From a bacterium (lineage in GTDB: Bacteria > Tectomicrobia > Entotheonellia > Entotheonellales > Entotheonellaceae): a stretch of 9,114 nt of DNA. The DNA lies in assembly GCA_027294925.1 (NCBI GenBank), contig JAPULM010000160.1, positions 1 through 9,114 on the forward strand, read 5' to 3'. A program made the translations under genes and the position numbers. The notes beneath the pieces are model-generated. The model had not been told where the DNA came from. It saw only the letters and a program-made list of their open reading frames with translations, and ran no database searches. This document shows positions 1 to 6,625 of this stretch, piece by piece (the first letter of the stretch is position 1; each line of letters opens with the position of its first letter).

Positions 1-1
1 T

Positions 2-364
2 ATCCCTGAGCTTAATCTTCGAGTGTTGGGTGATATTGTTGAGTTAAAGCCGCATGTTTTAAAAGCTGAGGCTCATTGTGCATATCTTGACGGAGACCGG
101 GTTGCTGGGTCACTTTCGGTACGATTTTTTCAGCCTGGAGACCGTTTTTATCCGCTTGGTGCCCCGGGGCACAAGAAGCTAAAGGATTTTTTTATTGACC
201 AAAAAATACCTAGGGCAGAACGCCCTTACGTACCTTTAGTGATTAATAGAGAGGATATCGTTTGGGTAGTGGGGCACCGGATAGACGAGGCATATAAAGT
301 GCGACCAGAAACCCAACGCGTGATACGGCTCCAATGTGAAGTCTGCCAGGCAGTATCGGCATGA
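2..364 (+). CDS. tilS: tRNA(Ile)-lysidine synthetase, C-terminal part (5' end outside window)
   Basis: TilS attaches lysine to C34 of the CAU-anticodon tRNA-Ile, using ATP, so that it reads AUA codons and accepts isoleucine; it acts in the cytoplasm. The frame is open from base 2 with no start needed, so this is the last 120 codons of a gene that begins upstream. What is visible is the C-terminal domain: the block VRFFQPGDRFYPLG, then KKLKDFFIDQKIPR, then IVWVVGHRID followed by YKV. These are the conserved TilS C-terminal signatures used in tRNA binding. The catalytic N-terminal PP-loop domain (SGGxDS) is not in the window. The TGA stop overlaps the ATG of the hpt remnant (ATGA, 361-364), which suggests that the two were once translationally coupled in the common tilS-hpt-ftsH order. 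The family assignment is firm. Confidence 0.93.
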   Translation: MPELNLRVLGDIVELKPHVLKAEAHCAYLDGDRVAGSLSVRFFQPGDRFYPLGAPGHKKLKDFFIDQKIPRAERPYVPLVINREDIVWVVGHRIDEAYKVRPETQRVIRLQCEVCQAVSA

Positions 365-672
365 ATAAATCGCGCTATACAACGTTACGGGTCTTTTTAA
401 GCGCTGCTCAGATCCAGGCGCGTTTGCTGCATTGGGCGCATCGCTTACGAACGATTATGCAGGTGTCGCTGAGCTGAGGTTGATTGGAATTTTATTTTCG
501 CTGATTTGGCACGCCATCTGTAGCATGTACGTTACTTGATAAACTTAGCCGGCGTTGTGTTGCTTTTACACCTGACTATGTCGGTTTTACGATACCCGAT
601 AATTTTATTGCGGGATATGGTCTGGATGTTGCTGGGGCTTATCGTAATATCCCACCTATAGCCAATCGTTGA
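361..672 (+). pseudogene. hpt: Decayed hypoxanthine phosphoribosyltransferase gene
   Basis: Pieces of one Hpt protein appear in order but in different frames. From ATG 361, frame 1 reads LSAAQIQARL. From about 426, frame 3 reads AALGASLTNDYAG then LRLIGILF, to 497. From 500, frame 2 reads ADLARHL and meets TAG at 521-523. From about 517, frame 1 reads [24 protein letters not shown] and AYRNIPPI, ending at TGA 670-672. Hpt normally salvages hypoxanthine and guanine with PRPP in about 180 residues; here only about 100 codons remain. The first break looks like a one-base deletion, the second removes a few codons after LIGIL, and the third removes roughly 65 codons including the acidic PRPP-binding loop (VEDIxDTG type). 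Frame 1 from ATG 361 stops at TGA 475-477. No functional enzyme can be made. The position between tilS and ftsH is the known hpt site in several phyla, which supports the call. Confidence 0.85.
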
Positions 673-708
673 GAGCATATGAGCGCACAAAGGATGACGG
701 CTTTGTAA

Positions 709-738
709 TTGTCAGACCATGGTTGCTTGTGGTATGCT
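709..738 (+). promoter_or_regulatory. Candidate sigma-70 promoter for ftsH
   Basis: TTGTCA (709-714, five of six matches to the -35 consensus) is followed after 18 bases by TATGCT (733-738, four of six to the -10), preceded by TGG so that it also forms an extended -10. Transcription would start near 745, giving a leader of about 55 nt before the ftsH start codon. It lies just after the hpt remnant, where an ftsH promoter would be useful now that the upstream gene is dead. This rests on sequence match alone, and a heat-shock sigma could act here instead. Confidence 0.4.
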
Positions 739-748
739 TTTGGCGTTA

Positions 749-776
749 GTTATGGCCCTCGTTTGAGGCCATTAAC
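749..776 (+). promoter_or_regulatory. Bulged stem-loop in the ftsH 5' leader
   Basis: GTTATGGCCCTC (749-760) pairs with GAGGCCATTAAC (765-776) over 11 base pairs, with two single-base bulges (C758 and T772) and a GTTT loop. No T-run follows, so it is not a typical rho-independent terminator. It ends 11 nt before the Shine-Dalgarno sequence at 788. It could stabilise the mRNA or modulate ribosome access; the function is unknown. Confidence 0.45.
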
Positions 777-787
777 ACCCGCCTGTC

Positions 788-794
788 AAGGAGG
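788..794 (+). promoter_or_regulatory. Strong ribosome binding site for ftsH (decides a TTG start)
   Basis: AAGGAGG is a full match to the anti-Shine-Dalgarno core and sits 5 nt before TTG 800. It supports the rare TTG as the true ftsH start: the protein then begins with [13 protein letters not shown], directly at the first membrane segment, as in other FtsH proteins. Confidence 0.8.
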
Positions 795-799
795 TTCAT

Positions 800-2659
800 T
801 TGAGTCAATTCTATCAAAAACTTGCCTTATGGTTGGTTTTCGGTCTTGTTCTTGTCTTTATGTGGAGTTATTTCAGTAAGACAGGACCGGCTGCTCAGGA
901 GATTTTATATAGCGAGTTTCTCGAACAGGTTGAGCAGGGCCATATTCAGGCTGTACGCATCCGCGGGGAAAAAGTTACCGGTGAGTATATCGGCGGTAAG
1001 GGCGCGGAAGGGCGTTTTAAAACGTACACCCCTGAAGACGGTGACCTGATTCGCCTGCTGCGTGAAAACCGAGTCAGGATCAAGGTCGAACCGCCTGAGA
1101 AAAACTCATATATAATGCAGTTTTTGTTGTCATGGGCGCCTGTCATGCTGTTAATTGGTCTATGGATTTTCTTCATGCGTCAGATGCAAAGTGGGGGGGG
1201 TAAAGCCTTATCTTTTGGTAAGAGCCGCGCGCGTCTGTTAACTGACCAGAAGAAAAAAGCCACTTTTGCCGATGTCGCCGGAATTGATGAAGCTAAAGCC
1301 GAACTAGAAGAAATAATTGATTTCCTGAAAGACCCCCAGCGGTTTCAGAAGTTGGGCGGTAAACTTCCTAAAGGCGTTTTGCTCATCGGCCCCCCAGGTA
1401 CGGGCAAGACGTTGCTTGCACGTGCTATTGCGGGCGAGGCCAGCGTTCCATTTTTTAGCATTAGCGGTTCAGATTTTGTTGAAATGTTTGTTGGGGTTGG
1501 GGCGTCGCGTGTGCGTGACCTTTTTGAGCAAGGTAAAAAGCAAGCGCCATGTCTCATTTTTATTGATGAGATTGATGCGGTTGGGCGACATCGCGGGGCT
1601 GGACTAGGTGGCGGCCACGATGAGCGTGAGCAGACATTGAATCAGTTGCTAGTTGAGATGGACGGTTTTGAGTCGAATGAAGGTGTTATTCTTATCGCTG
1701 CCACGAACCGTCCGGATGTCCTTGATCCTGCGTTATTACGTCCTGGGCGTTTTGATCGCCAGGTGATTGTCTCTCGCCCTGACGTTCGCGGGCGCGAAGG
1801 AATTCTGACTGTCCACGCTCAAAACATTCCGCTTGGTTCGGATGTTGATTTGGCAATTTTGGCACGTGGAACACCTGGCTTCTCTGGCGCGGATTTGGCC
1901 AATTTGCTCAATGAGGCCGCTTTGCTTGCTGCTCGGCAGTATAAATCACAGGTGGATATGCAAGATTTTGAACACGCCAAAGATAAAGTGATGATGGGCG
2001 TCGAGCGTCGCAGCATGGTCATCAGTGATGAGGAAAAGCGTGTTACCGCATACCATGAAGCTGGTCACACATTGGTTGCCAAATTATTACCGGGGACAGA
2101 TCCTATTCATAAGGTCACGATTATTCCGCGTGGCATGGCATTGGGGTTGACCCTACAGTTGCCCAAGGAGGAAAAACATGCCTATCCACGCGAATATCTG
2201 GTTAATAATCTTGCGATCTATATGGGTGGTCGGGCAGCTGAGGAGTTGATATTTAAGGACCCAACGACAGGAGCGGGCAATGATATCGAACGCGCTACTG
2301 AGCTGGCTCGTAAAATGGTTTGTGAATGGGGTATGAGCGAGCGCATGGGACCACTGTCGTTTGGCAAGAAAGAAGAACAGATCTTTTTAGGCCGCGAGAT
2401 TACGCAGCATAAGGATTATAGTGAAGTTACCGCTATTGCCATTGATGAAGAAGTAAAAATGATGGTGTTTCATGGCCATGAAACCGCAAGATCCGTTCTT
2501 TCTGTGAACATTCATATTCTGCATGCATTGGCTCAGGCTTTGATTGAGCGTGAAGAACTCAACGCTGAAGAAATTGACCGCATTGTTACCGACAGCGATA
2601 GACATGGTGGAGATCATAATTCGACCACGGTGCTGCCTGATAATCCTGCCGCAGAATAA
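800..2659 (+). CDS. ftsH: ATP-dependent zinc metalloprotease FtsH
   Basis: FtsH is a hexameric inner-membrane AAA+ protease that degrades unassembled membrane proteins and short-lived cytoplasmic regulators; in E. coli these include LpxC and RpoH. The 619-residue length is normal. In order: membrane segment 1 (about 8-25), a periplasmic domain (26-107), membrane segment 2 (108-126), a Gly-rich linker, then the AAA module with Walker A GPPGTGKT (197-204), pore loop FVG (near 230), Walker B LIFIDEID (252-259) and the second region of homology with arginine fingers R314 and R317. The protease domain has HEAGH (419-423), with zinc ligands H419 and H423, catalytic E420 and probable third ligand D495. 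All key residues are present. The start is TTG with a perfect RBS. It lies after the hpt remnant and before glmM. The C-terminal tail (about 600-619) is polar and variable, as usual. An eight-G run codes for the linker. Confidence 0.98.
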   Translation: MSQFYQKLALWLVFGLVLVFMWSYFSKTGPAAQEILYSEFLEQVEQGHIQAVRIRGEKVTGEYIGGKGAEGRFKTYTPEDGDLIRLLRENRVRIKVEPPEKNSYIMQFLLSWAPVMLLIGLWIFFMRQMQSGGGKALSFGKSRARLLTDQKKKATFADVAGIDEAKAELEEIIDFLKDPQRFQKLGGKLPKGVLLIGPPGTGKTLLARAIAGEASVPFFSISGSDFVEMFVGVGASRVRDLFEQGKKQAPCLIFIDEIDAVGRHRGAGLGGGHDEREQTLNQLLVEMDGFESNEGVILIAATNRPDVLDPALLRPGRFDRQVIVSRPDVRGREGILTVHAQNIPLGSDVDLAILARGTPGFSGADLANLLNEAALLAARQYKSQVDMQDFEHAKDKVMMGVERRSMVISDEEKRVTAYHEAGHTLVAKLLPGTDPIHKVTIIPRGMALGLTLQLPKEEKHAYPREYLVNNLAIYMGGRAAEELIFKDPTTGAGNDIERATELARKMVCEWGMSERMGPLSFGKKEEQIFLGREITQHKDYSEVTAIAIDEEVKMMVFHGHETARSVLSVNIHILHALAQALIEREELNAEEIDRIVTDSDRHGGDHNSTTVLPDNPAAE

Positions 2660-2689
2660 TCAACGTCAGTTTTTCCACTCTCATTCCGA

Positions 2690-2767
2690 TATATTTACCG
2701 AGTCGCACATCCCTGGGTTGAAATTCGACAAGCCGGTGGCAAGATGCTAGCGAGGGGGATTGGATGA
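2690..2767 (+). pseudogene. Possible 3' remnant of folP (dihydropteroate synthase)
   Basis: In the 104-nt gap between ftsH and glmM, the frame that ends at TGA 2765-2767 reads YIYRVAHPWVEIRQAGGKML and then a short basic tail. This resembles the C-terminal end of dihydropteroate synthase, where an RVHDV motif (phosphate/pterin pocket) is followed by a helix of the type xEIRQA. The TGA overlaps the glmM start as ATGA, the kind of junction expected for folP-glmM, and ftsH-folP-glmM is a widespread gene order. Against this, the match is under 25 residues, the RVHDV motif is disrupted (RVAHPWV), and no upstream folP sequence survives. It is therefore weak, and could be chance. Confidence 0.3.
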
Positions 2768-4119
2768 CCCGTATGTTTGGCACTGATGGTGTGCGTGGAG
2801 TGGCGAACATTGAGCCGATGACGTCTGCGACAGTTATGAATCTGGGGCAAGCCATGGTGGAGGTTCTTTCTCCCTTGGCGCCTATGGCAGAACCATTCGT
2901 GGTTGTTGGGCGAGATACGCGCCGATCAGGCCCAATGTTTGAAGCCGCTTTAGCTGCTGGCCTCTATTCCATGGGGGTTAATGTCCTCAATGTCGGTATT
3001 ATGCCGACTCCGGGGGTGGCTTACTTGACTCGGGCTCGGCAGGCGCTGGCCGGAATAGTGATTTCTGCTTCGCATAATCCCTTCGATGAAAATGGCATTA
3101 AGATTTTTAACTCGACAGGCGCCAAGCTGGATGATGCCTTAGAAGATGCGATAGAAACGCGTATGCGATCTCTGAGTGCTGATGGGCGCCGGACAGGACA
3201 AGGCATTGGCATACCATTAGCCTCTGACGAATCTCTGCCAAGCTATACGGATTTTCTTAAATCCGCTTTTTGTCCGTCTAGTTCCCTCGAATTCCGTGTC
3301 GGGCTAGATTGTGCGAATGGGGCAGCCTCAAGAGTTGCACCAGCTTTATTTGAACAGCTTGGCGTGCCGACTTTAGTGTGGCATGCATCTCCGGATGGCG
3401 TCAACATTAATCAGCAATGTGGTGCTCTACATCCTGAATTCCTTCAGCGCAAAGTGCGTGATGAGCGGCTTGATTTGGGGTTTGCCTTCGACGGTGATGC
3501 CGACCGTTTGATTGCCATCGATCATACTGGTGAGATTTTAGACGGTGATTATATTCTCGCAATATGTGCGCAGGCTTTAAACACGGCAGGCGCTCTCTGT
3601 CCTCGTGCTGTGGTTAGTACCGTGATGTCAAATCTCGGATTGGATCGCGCCTTACGGAATCTGGGTATCGTCCTTCATCAGACGCAGGTAGGTGACCGAT
3701 ATGTGATGCAGGCCATGCAGCATCATGGTGCGATTTTAGGTGGAGAACAATCCGGTCATATTATTTTCCTCAAGCATCAGACAACGGGCGATGGCCTGTT
3801 GAGCGCCATTCAGCTTCTTAATGCGGTATCCTCACAACAGGCGCCTCTTGCAGATTTGGCTCAGGTCCTGTTCAAATTCCCTCAGGTTCTCATTAATGTT
3901 GCCATACAGCGGCGTGATGATCCTCTCAACTATCCGCATGTGCAACATGCTCTCCAAAACGCCCAGGCAGCTTTAGGCGACGAAGGGCGAGTATTGGTGC
4001 GTTTGTCCGGCACTGAACCGGTTGCTCGAGTGATGGTGGAAGGGCCTGAACAAACACTGATCGAGTCTTTGGCGCAACGAATTGCGCAGGCCGTTGCAAG
4101 TGAACTTGGCTGTGGCTAA
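2764..4119 (+). CDS. glmM: Phosphoglucosamine mutase
   Basis: GlmM converts glucosamine-6-phosphate to glucosamine-1-phosphate in the cytoplasm, supplying UDP-GlcNAc for peptidoglycan and lipid A. The 451-residue length is standard. The N-terminus has FGTDGVRG (5-12); the phosphoserine loop ISASHNP (100-106) carries the catalytic S103; the metal-binding loop is DGDADR (243-248); the sugar-binding loop is GGEQSGH (326-332); and the C-terminal phosphate-binding loop is RLSGTEP (413-419). No active-site residue is missing. ATG 2764 is preferred over the internal ATG at residue 4, because GAGGGGG at 2752-2758 lies 5 nt upstream. It follows ftsH without a recognisable promoter and precedes tsaE by 54 nt, so it is probably in the same transcript. 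The ISASHNP and sugar-loop signatures favour GlmM over other phosphohexomutases. Confidence 0.97.
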   Translation: MTRMFGTDGVRGVANIEPMTSATVMNLGQAMVEVLSPLAPMAEPFVVVGRDTRRSGPMFEAALAAGLYSMGVNVLNVGIMPTPGVAYLTRARQALAGIVISASHNPFDENGIKIFNSTGAKLDDALEDAIETRMRSLSADGRRTGQGIGIPLASDESLPSYTDFLKSAFCPSSSLEFRVGLDCANGAASRVAPALFEQLGVPTLVWHASPDGVNINQQCGALHPEFLQRKVRDERLDLGFAFDGDADRLIAIDHTGEILDGDYILAICAQALNTAGALCPRAVVSTVMSNLGLDRALRNLGIVLHQTQVGDRYVMQAMQHHGAILGGEQSGHIIFLKHQTTGDGLLSAIQLLNAVSSQQAPLADLAQVLFKFPQVLINVAIQRRDDPLNYPHVQHALQNAQAALGDEGRVLVRLSGTEPVARVMVEGPEQTLIESLAQRIAQAVASELGCG

Positions 4120-4173
4120 ACTTGCAATGTCGGTACCATTGGATCGTGTGTGATGGGTAGTTTAGAGGTCGTG

Positions 4174-4653
4174 ATGCAGTCGGTAACAAAGAGGCAATGG
4201 CAGACGGCTAACGCTGAGCAAACTCGGGCCTTGGGCTTGCGGCTAGGGCGACAAGCCCAAGCGGGTGATTTCTTTGCCTGCTGCGGTACACTCGGAGCAG
4301 GCAAGACGACTTTTATACAAGGTTTTGCGCTGGGTTTAGGCGTGTCGTCGGAGGCCTACGTACGTAGTCCTACCTTTACCCTGGTGCATGAATATGACGG
4401 ACGGTATCCTTTGTACCACTTCGACTTTTACCGACTATTATGCGCTGATGAGGTTCTCGATATTGATTTTGACGGCTATTGCACAGGCGACAGCGTGGTT
4501 ATTGTGGAATGGGCGGATAAATTCCCAGAACTCTTACCTGAAAAGCGGTTAAACCTTTCAATAGATATTGTGACACCAGAGCGGCGTGCAATTTGTGCCA
4601 CTGCCTCTGATAATACTTACGCGCGTTATATGCTTTGCCATAAGAGTGATTAG
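4174..4653 (+). CDS. tsaE: tRNA t6A biosynthesis ATPase TsaE
   Basis: TsaE (YjeE) is the P-loop ATPase that works with TsaB and TsaD to place threonylcarbamoyl on A37 of ANN-decoding tRNAs. From ATG 4174 the protein has 159 residues, the usual size. Visible motifs (numbered from ATG 4174): P-loop GTLGAGKTTF (38-47), SPTFTLVHEY (65-74), YHFDFYRL (81-88) and VVIVEWADK (108-116). Most family members have GDLGAGKT; here the Asp is replaced by Thr. The frame is open upstream with GTG 4150, ATG 4153 and GTG 4171 as other starts, but TAGAGGT at 4163-4169 is well spaced for ATG 4174. The stop lies one base before the lptC start, implying tight coupling. tsaB and tsaD are not in the window. Confidence 0.93.
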   Translation: MQSVTKRQWQTANAEQTRALGLRLGRQAQAGDFFACCGTLGAGKTTFIQGFALGLGVSSEAYVRSPTFTLVHEYDGRYPLYHFDFYRLLCADEVLDIDFDGYCTGDSVVIVEWADKFPELLPEKRLNLSIDIVTPERRAICATASDNTYARYMLCHKSD

Positions 4654-4654
4654 G

Positions 4655-5335
4655 ATGAAGTATTGGGCTGGCATATTGTGTGTTACAATGGTATTAGGCT
4701 GGATTGTTGCTTGGAGTGTTTGGCCCTTTCTGGCGTATCAGGCTATCGTGTCAGCCTCGCCAAGCCGTAACGATGCGTCGACTAACTCGGCTGGACAAAT
4801 AACAGACATGCATTTAATGGCACAACTCGGAGGGAAGGCTGCGTTACAGGTTACTGCTGAGCACGCTGCATTTTCTGGAGCCAAGCAACGAGTCGTCATG
4901 TACGGCGTTAACGCAAGAATAGTGCAAGAAGCTGGACGTGTCTGGTATGTCTCGGCAGCGCAGGGGCTTGTTGATCGCCGCACAGGTGATTTGACCGTGC
5001 AGGGACGTGTGCGTCTGTATGAGAAAGGTGGGTATGCCATCGAGACGGATCGACTATATTTGCGTACGGCTGAGAGGGTTTTGCATACTGATGAACCCGT
5101 CGTCATGCGCGGGAATGCGGTATCTATCGCAGGAACTGGATTACGGCATGAGATTGATGAAAATCGTATTGTCTTGCAACATAATGTCAAGGCATCTTTT
5201 CAGTATGCGAGAGGTCCCTGGGAGGTCAAAGCCCATACACCATTGGGCGCTGTTGCTGATGTTAATCGGGAGCGTTCTGTTGGGCCTGGAGCGGCATTGC
5301 GAGAGTCAAAGTCAGACACCTCCGCAGGCGATTGA
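4655..5335 (+). CDS. lptC: LPS export inner-membrane anchor protein LptC
   Basis: LptC is a single-pass inner-membrane protein of the LptB2FG-C complex; its periplasmic beta-jellyroll takes LPS from LptF and hands it to LptA. From ATG 4655 there are 226 residues: an N-terminal membrane anchor (about 5-30), a polar linker, then the LptC/OstA-like domain. In that domain AALQVTAEHAAF, WYVSAAQGLVDRRTGDLTVQGRV, YAIETDRLYL and the conserved-type VVMRGNAVSIAGTGL (149-163) are seen. The frame continues upstream to 4586, but that extension lies in tsaE; ATG 4655 has AAGAG 8-12 nt before it and puts the hydrophobic segment at the N-terminus. E. coli LptC is about 191 residues, so the tail is longer than usual, and residues from about 184 on overlap lptA in another frame. 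The tail (VNRERSVGPGAALRESKSD) is polar and looks non-conserved. The family call rests on layout and neighbours as well as motifs. Confidence 0.9.
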   Translation: MKYWAGILCVTMVLGWIVAWSVWPFLAYQAIVSASPSRNDASTNSAGQITDMHLMAQLGGKAALQVTAEHAAFSGAKQRVVMYGVNARIVQEAGRVWYVSAAQGLVDRRTGDLTVQGRVRLYEKGGYAIETDRLYLRTAERVLHTDEPVVMRGNAVSIAGTGLRHEIDENRIVLQHNVKASFQYARGPWEVKAHTPLGAVADVNRERSVGPGAALRESKSDTSAGD

Positions 5336-5759
5336 TACGCTTTTACCCCAGGATTGTGAGGGGCAAGAGACGAGTTTAGACATTACCTCAGAGCGCATGA
5401 CATTTGATCAGAACACGCACACATTTTTGTTTGAAAACCAGGTGCAGATACGGCGTTGTAAAATAACCATTTTTTGTGACCGCTTGAAGATTGTCGGACC
5501 GCTCGAATCAGAAGCGCCGGAGCAGATTGTTGCCTCGGGAAATGTCAAAATTGAGTACGGGACACGCCGGGTGACAGCAGAGCGAGCTGAGTACTTTGTC
5601 GCGCAACAGCGAATTGTCCTGACGGGAAATCCTCATGCATGGGATACGCATGAGCGGCTTGAAATGACCGGTGAGGAGATTATTGTTTCACTACCGCAAG
5701 ACCGCATGATGGTCAAAAGGGCGCGGGTGCGTTTTCATCCACGACAGTCTAGCGACTAA
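5205..5759 (+). CDS. lptA: LPS transport periplasmic bridge protein LptA
   Basis: LptA forms the periplasmic filament that carries LPS from LptC to LptD. From ATG 5205 the protein has 184 residues, close to E. coli LptA (185). The N-terminus has a basic start (R2, R7, K9) and a hydrophobic stretch WALLLMLIGSVLLGL (14-28), as in a Sec signal peptide. The cleavage site is unclear: ERHCESQS follows and no AxA motif is seen. The mature part is an OstA-like beta-jellyroll: LDITSERMTFD (58-68), FENQVQIRR, EQIVASGNVKIEYG (106-119), VTAERAEYF (123-131), IVLTGNPHAW (137-146) and MTGEEIIVSLP (154-164). The start lies 131 nt inside lptC. No strong RBS is visible (AAGG at 5189-5192, 12 nt away), so coupling to lptC translation is likely. 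The frame is open further upstream, but an earlier start would bury the signal peptide. Confidence 0.9.
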   Translation: MREVPGRSKPIHHWALLLMLIGSVLLGLERHCESQSQTPPQAIDTLLPQDCEGQETSLDITSERMTFDQNTHTFLFENQVQIRRCKITIFCDRLKIVGPLESEAPEQIVASGNVKIEYGTRRVTAERAEYFVAQQRIVLTGNPHAWDTHERLEMTGEEIIVSLPQDRMMVKRARVRFHPRQSSD

Positions 5760-5775
5760 GAGCTACACACCGCAG

Positions 5776-5822
5776 TTAATCACACAATATCCGAGACGCA
5801 AGGCAAGATGTTGTGTGATTAA
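5776..5822 (+). repeat. Perfect 12-bp inverted repeat between lptA and lptB
   Basis: TTAATCACACAA (5776-5787) is exactly complementary to TTGTGTGATTAA (5811-5822), with a 23-nt loop. Transcribed, it makes a stable AU-rich hairpin; as DNA, it could be a spaced operator. The T-rich stretch after it (AATTTATAG) is not a clean T-run, so a terminator is doubtful. TTGTGTG occurs again at 5836-5842, and AGACGC occurs both in the loop (5794-5799) and after the repeat (5828-5833), so the spacer has further internal repetition. It fills most of the 104-nt gap before lptB. Confidence 0.6.
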
Positions 5823-5863
5823 TTTATAGACGCTTTTGTGTGGTACTGTACTGAGGGACCGTG

Positions 5864-6616
5864 ATGACGTTACCTGGCTTGTCAACCCAGTCCATTTCAA
5901 AAATGTATCATCGACGTTGGGTTGTTCAAGACGTCAGTATTCAGGTTGGGGCAGGTGAAATTGTTGGTTTGCTTGGACCGAATGGGGCGGGCAAAACGAC
6001 GACTTTTTACATGATTGTCGGTTTAATTCAACCACATAGCGGTACCGTATGTTTGGACGGGCAGGTGCTCACACACTTGCCGATGCATCAGCGTGCCCGT
6101 CTCGGAATCGGGTATCTACCACAGGAAGCATCAATTTTCCGCAAATTGACGGTTGAACAAAATATTCTTGCAGTACTTGAAACATTGGAGATGAGTCGGG
6201 CCGACAGATTGAGTAAAGCTGATCTATTACTAGAAGAATTCTCTTTGCAGGGATTGCGCAAAACCAAAGGCTATACGTTGTCGGGAGGCGAGCGGCGGCG
6301 TGTCGAACTGGCGCGTCTTCTGGCCCTTACGCCTCGTTTTGTCCTTCTTGACGAGCCCTTTACCGGGATTGATCCGATTATGGTTAATGAAATTCAAACC
6401 TTTATTTTTCGTTTGAAACAACAAGGTGTTGGGATCTTAATGACGGATCATCGCGTTCGAGAAACATTAGAAATTACCGATCGAGCTTATATTATACATG
6501 CAGGGCGTGTGCTCCAAAGCGGCATTCCCCAAGAATTAGTTGAAAGCCCGGAGGTTAAGCAAATATACTTAGGCAAAGGGTTTTCATTTCCAATCGAAAA
6601 TAACGAGGGATCTTGA
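5864..6616 (+). CDS. lptB: LPS export ABC transporter ATP-binding protein LptB
   Basis: LptB is the cytoplasmic ATPase whose dimer drives LPS extraction from the inner membrane through LptFG. From ATG 5864 there are 250 residues: Walker A GPNGAGKT (38-45), Q-loop Q87 within [21 protein letters not shown] signature [10 protein letters not shown] (139-148), Walker B FVLLDEP (159-165) with catalytic E164, D-loop around D170, and switch H196 in [10 protein letters not shown]. The sequence [12 protein letters not shown] and the TDHRVRETL block are typical of LptB rather than of amino-acid importer ATPases. GTG 5861 is an alternative start; GAGGGA at 5853-5858 is better spaced for ATG 5864. lptF and lptG are not here; they are commonly encoded elsewhere. 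The stop is 9 nt before rpoN. Confidence 0.97.
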   Translation: MTLPGLSTQSISKMYHRRWVVQDVSIQVGAGEIVGLLGPNGAGKTTTFYMIVGLIQPHSGTVCLDGQVLTHLPMHQRARLGIGYLPQEASIFRKLTVEQNILAVLETLEMSRADRLSKADLLLEEFSLQGLRKTKGYTLSGGERRRVELARLLALTPRFVLLDEPFTGIDPIMVNEIQTFIFRLKQQGVGILMTDHRVRETLEITDRAYIIHAGRVLQSGIPQELVESPEVKQIYLGKGFSFPIENNEGS

Positions 6617-6625
6617 GGTCATACT

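Noticed and set aside
507..523. TGGCACG resembling the -24 element of a sigma-54 promoter
   Set aside because: No GC element follows at the required spacing, and the sequence belongs to the ADLARHL part of the hpt remnant.
361..672. hpt breaks as simple sequencing errors
   Set aside because: Single-base errors could explain one frame change but not the missing roughly 65-codon block with the PRPP loop, so true decay is preferred; only an assembly deletion remains as an alternative.
679..708. Mini-ORF ATG..TAA of nine codons (MSAQRMTAL) between the hpt remnant and ftsH
   Set aside because: It is very short, lies upstream of the predicted transcription start and has no attenuator-like codon run or terminator; it is most likely chance.
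4738..5190. 150-codon open frame on the minus strand across lptC
   Set aside because: It lies wholly within lptC, has Cys/Ser/Thr/Arg-rich composition typical of an antisense shadow, and shows no recognisable motif or RBS.
5776..5830. Rho-independent terminator after lptA
   Set aside because: The stem is AU-rich with a 23-nt loop and the downstream stretch AATTTATAG is not a T-run; termination here would also cut off lptB and rpoN.
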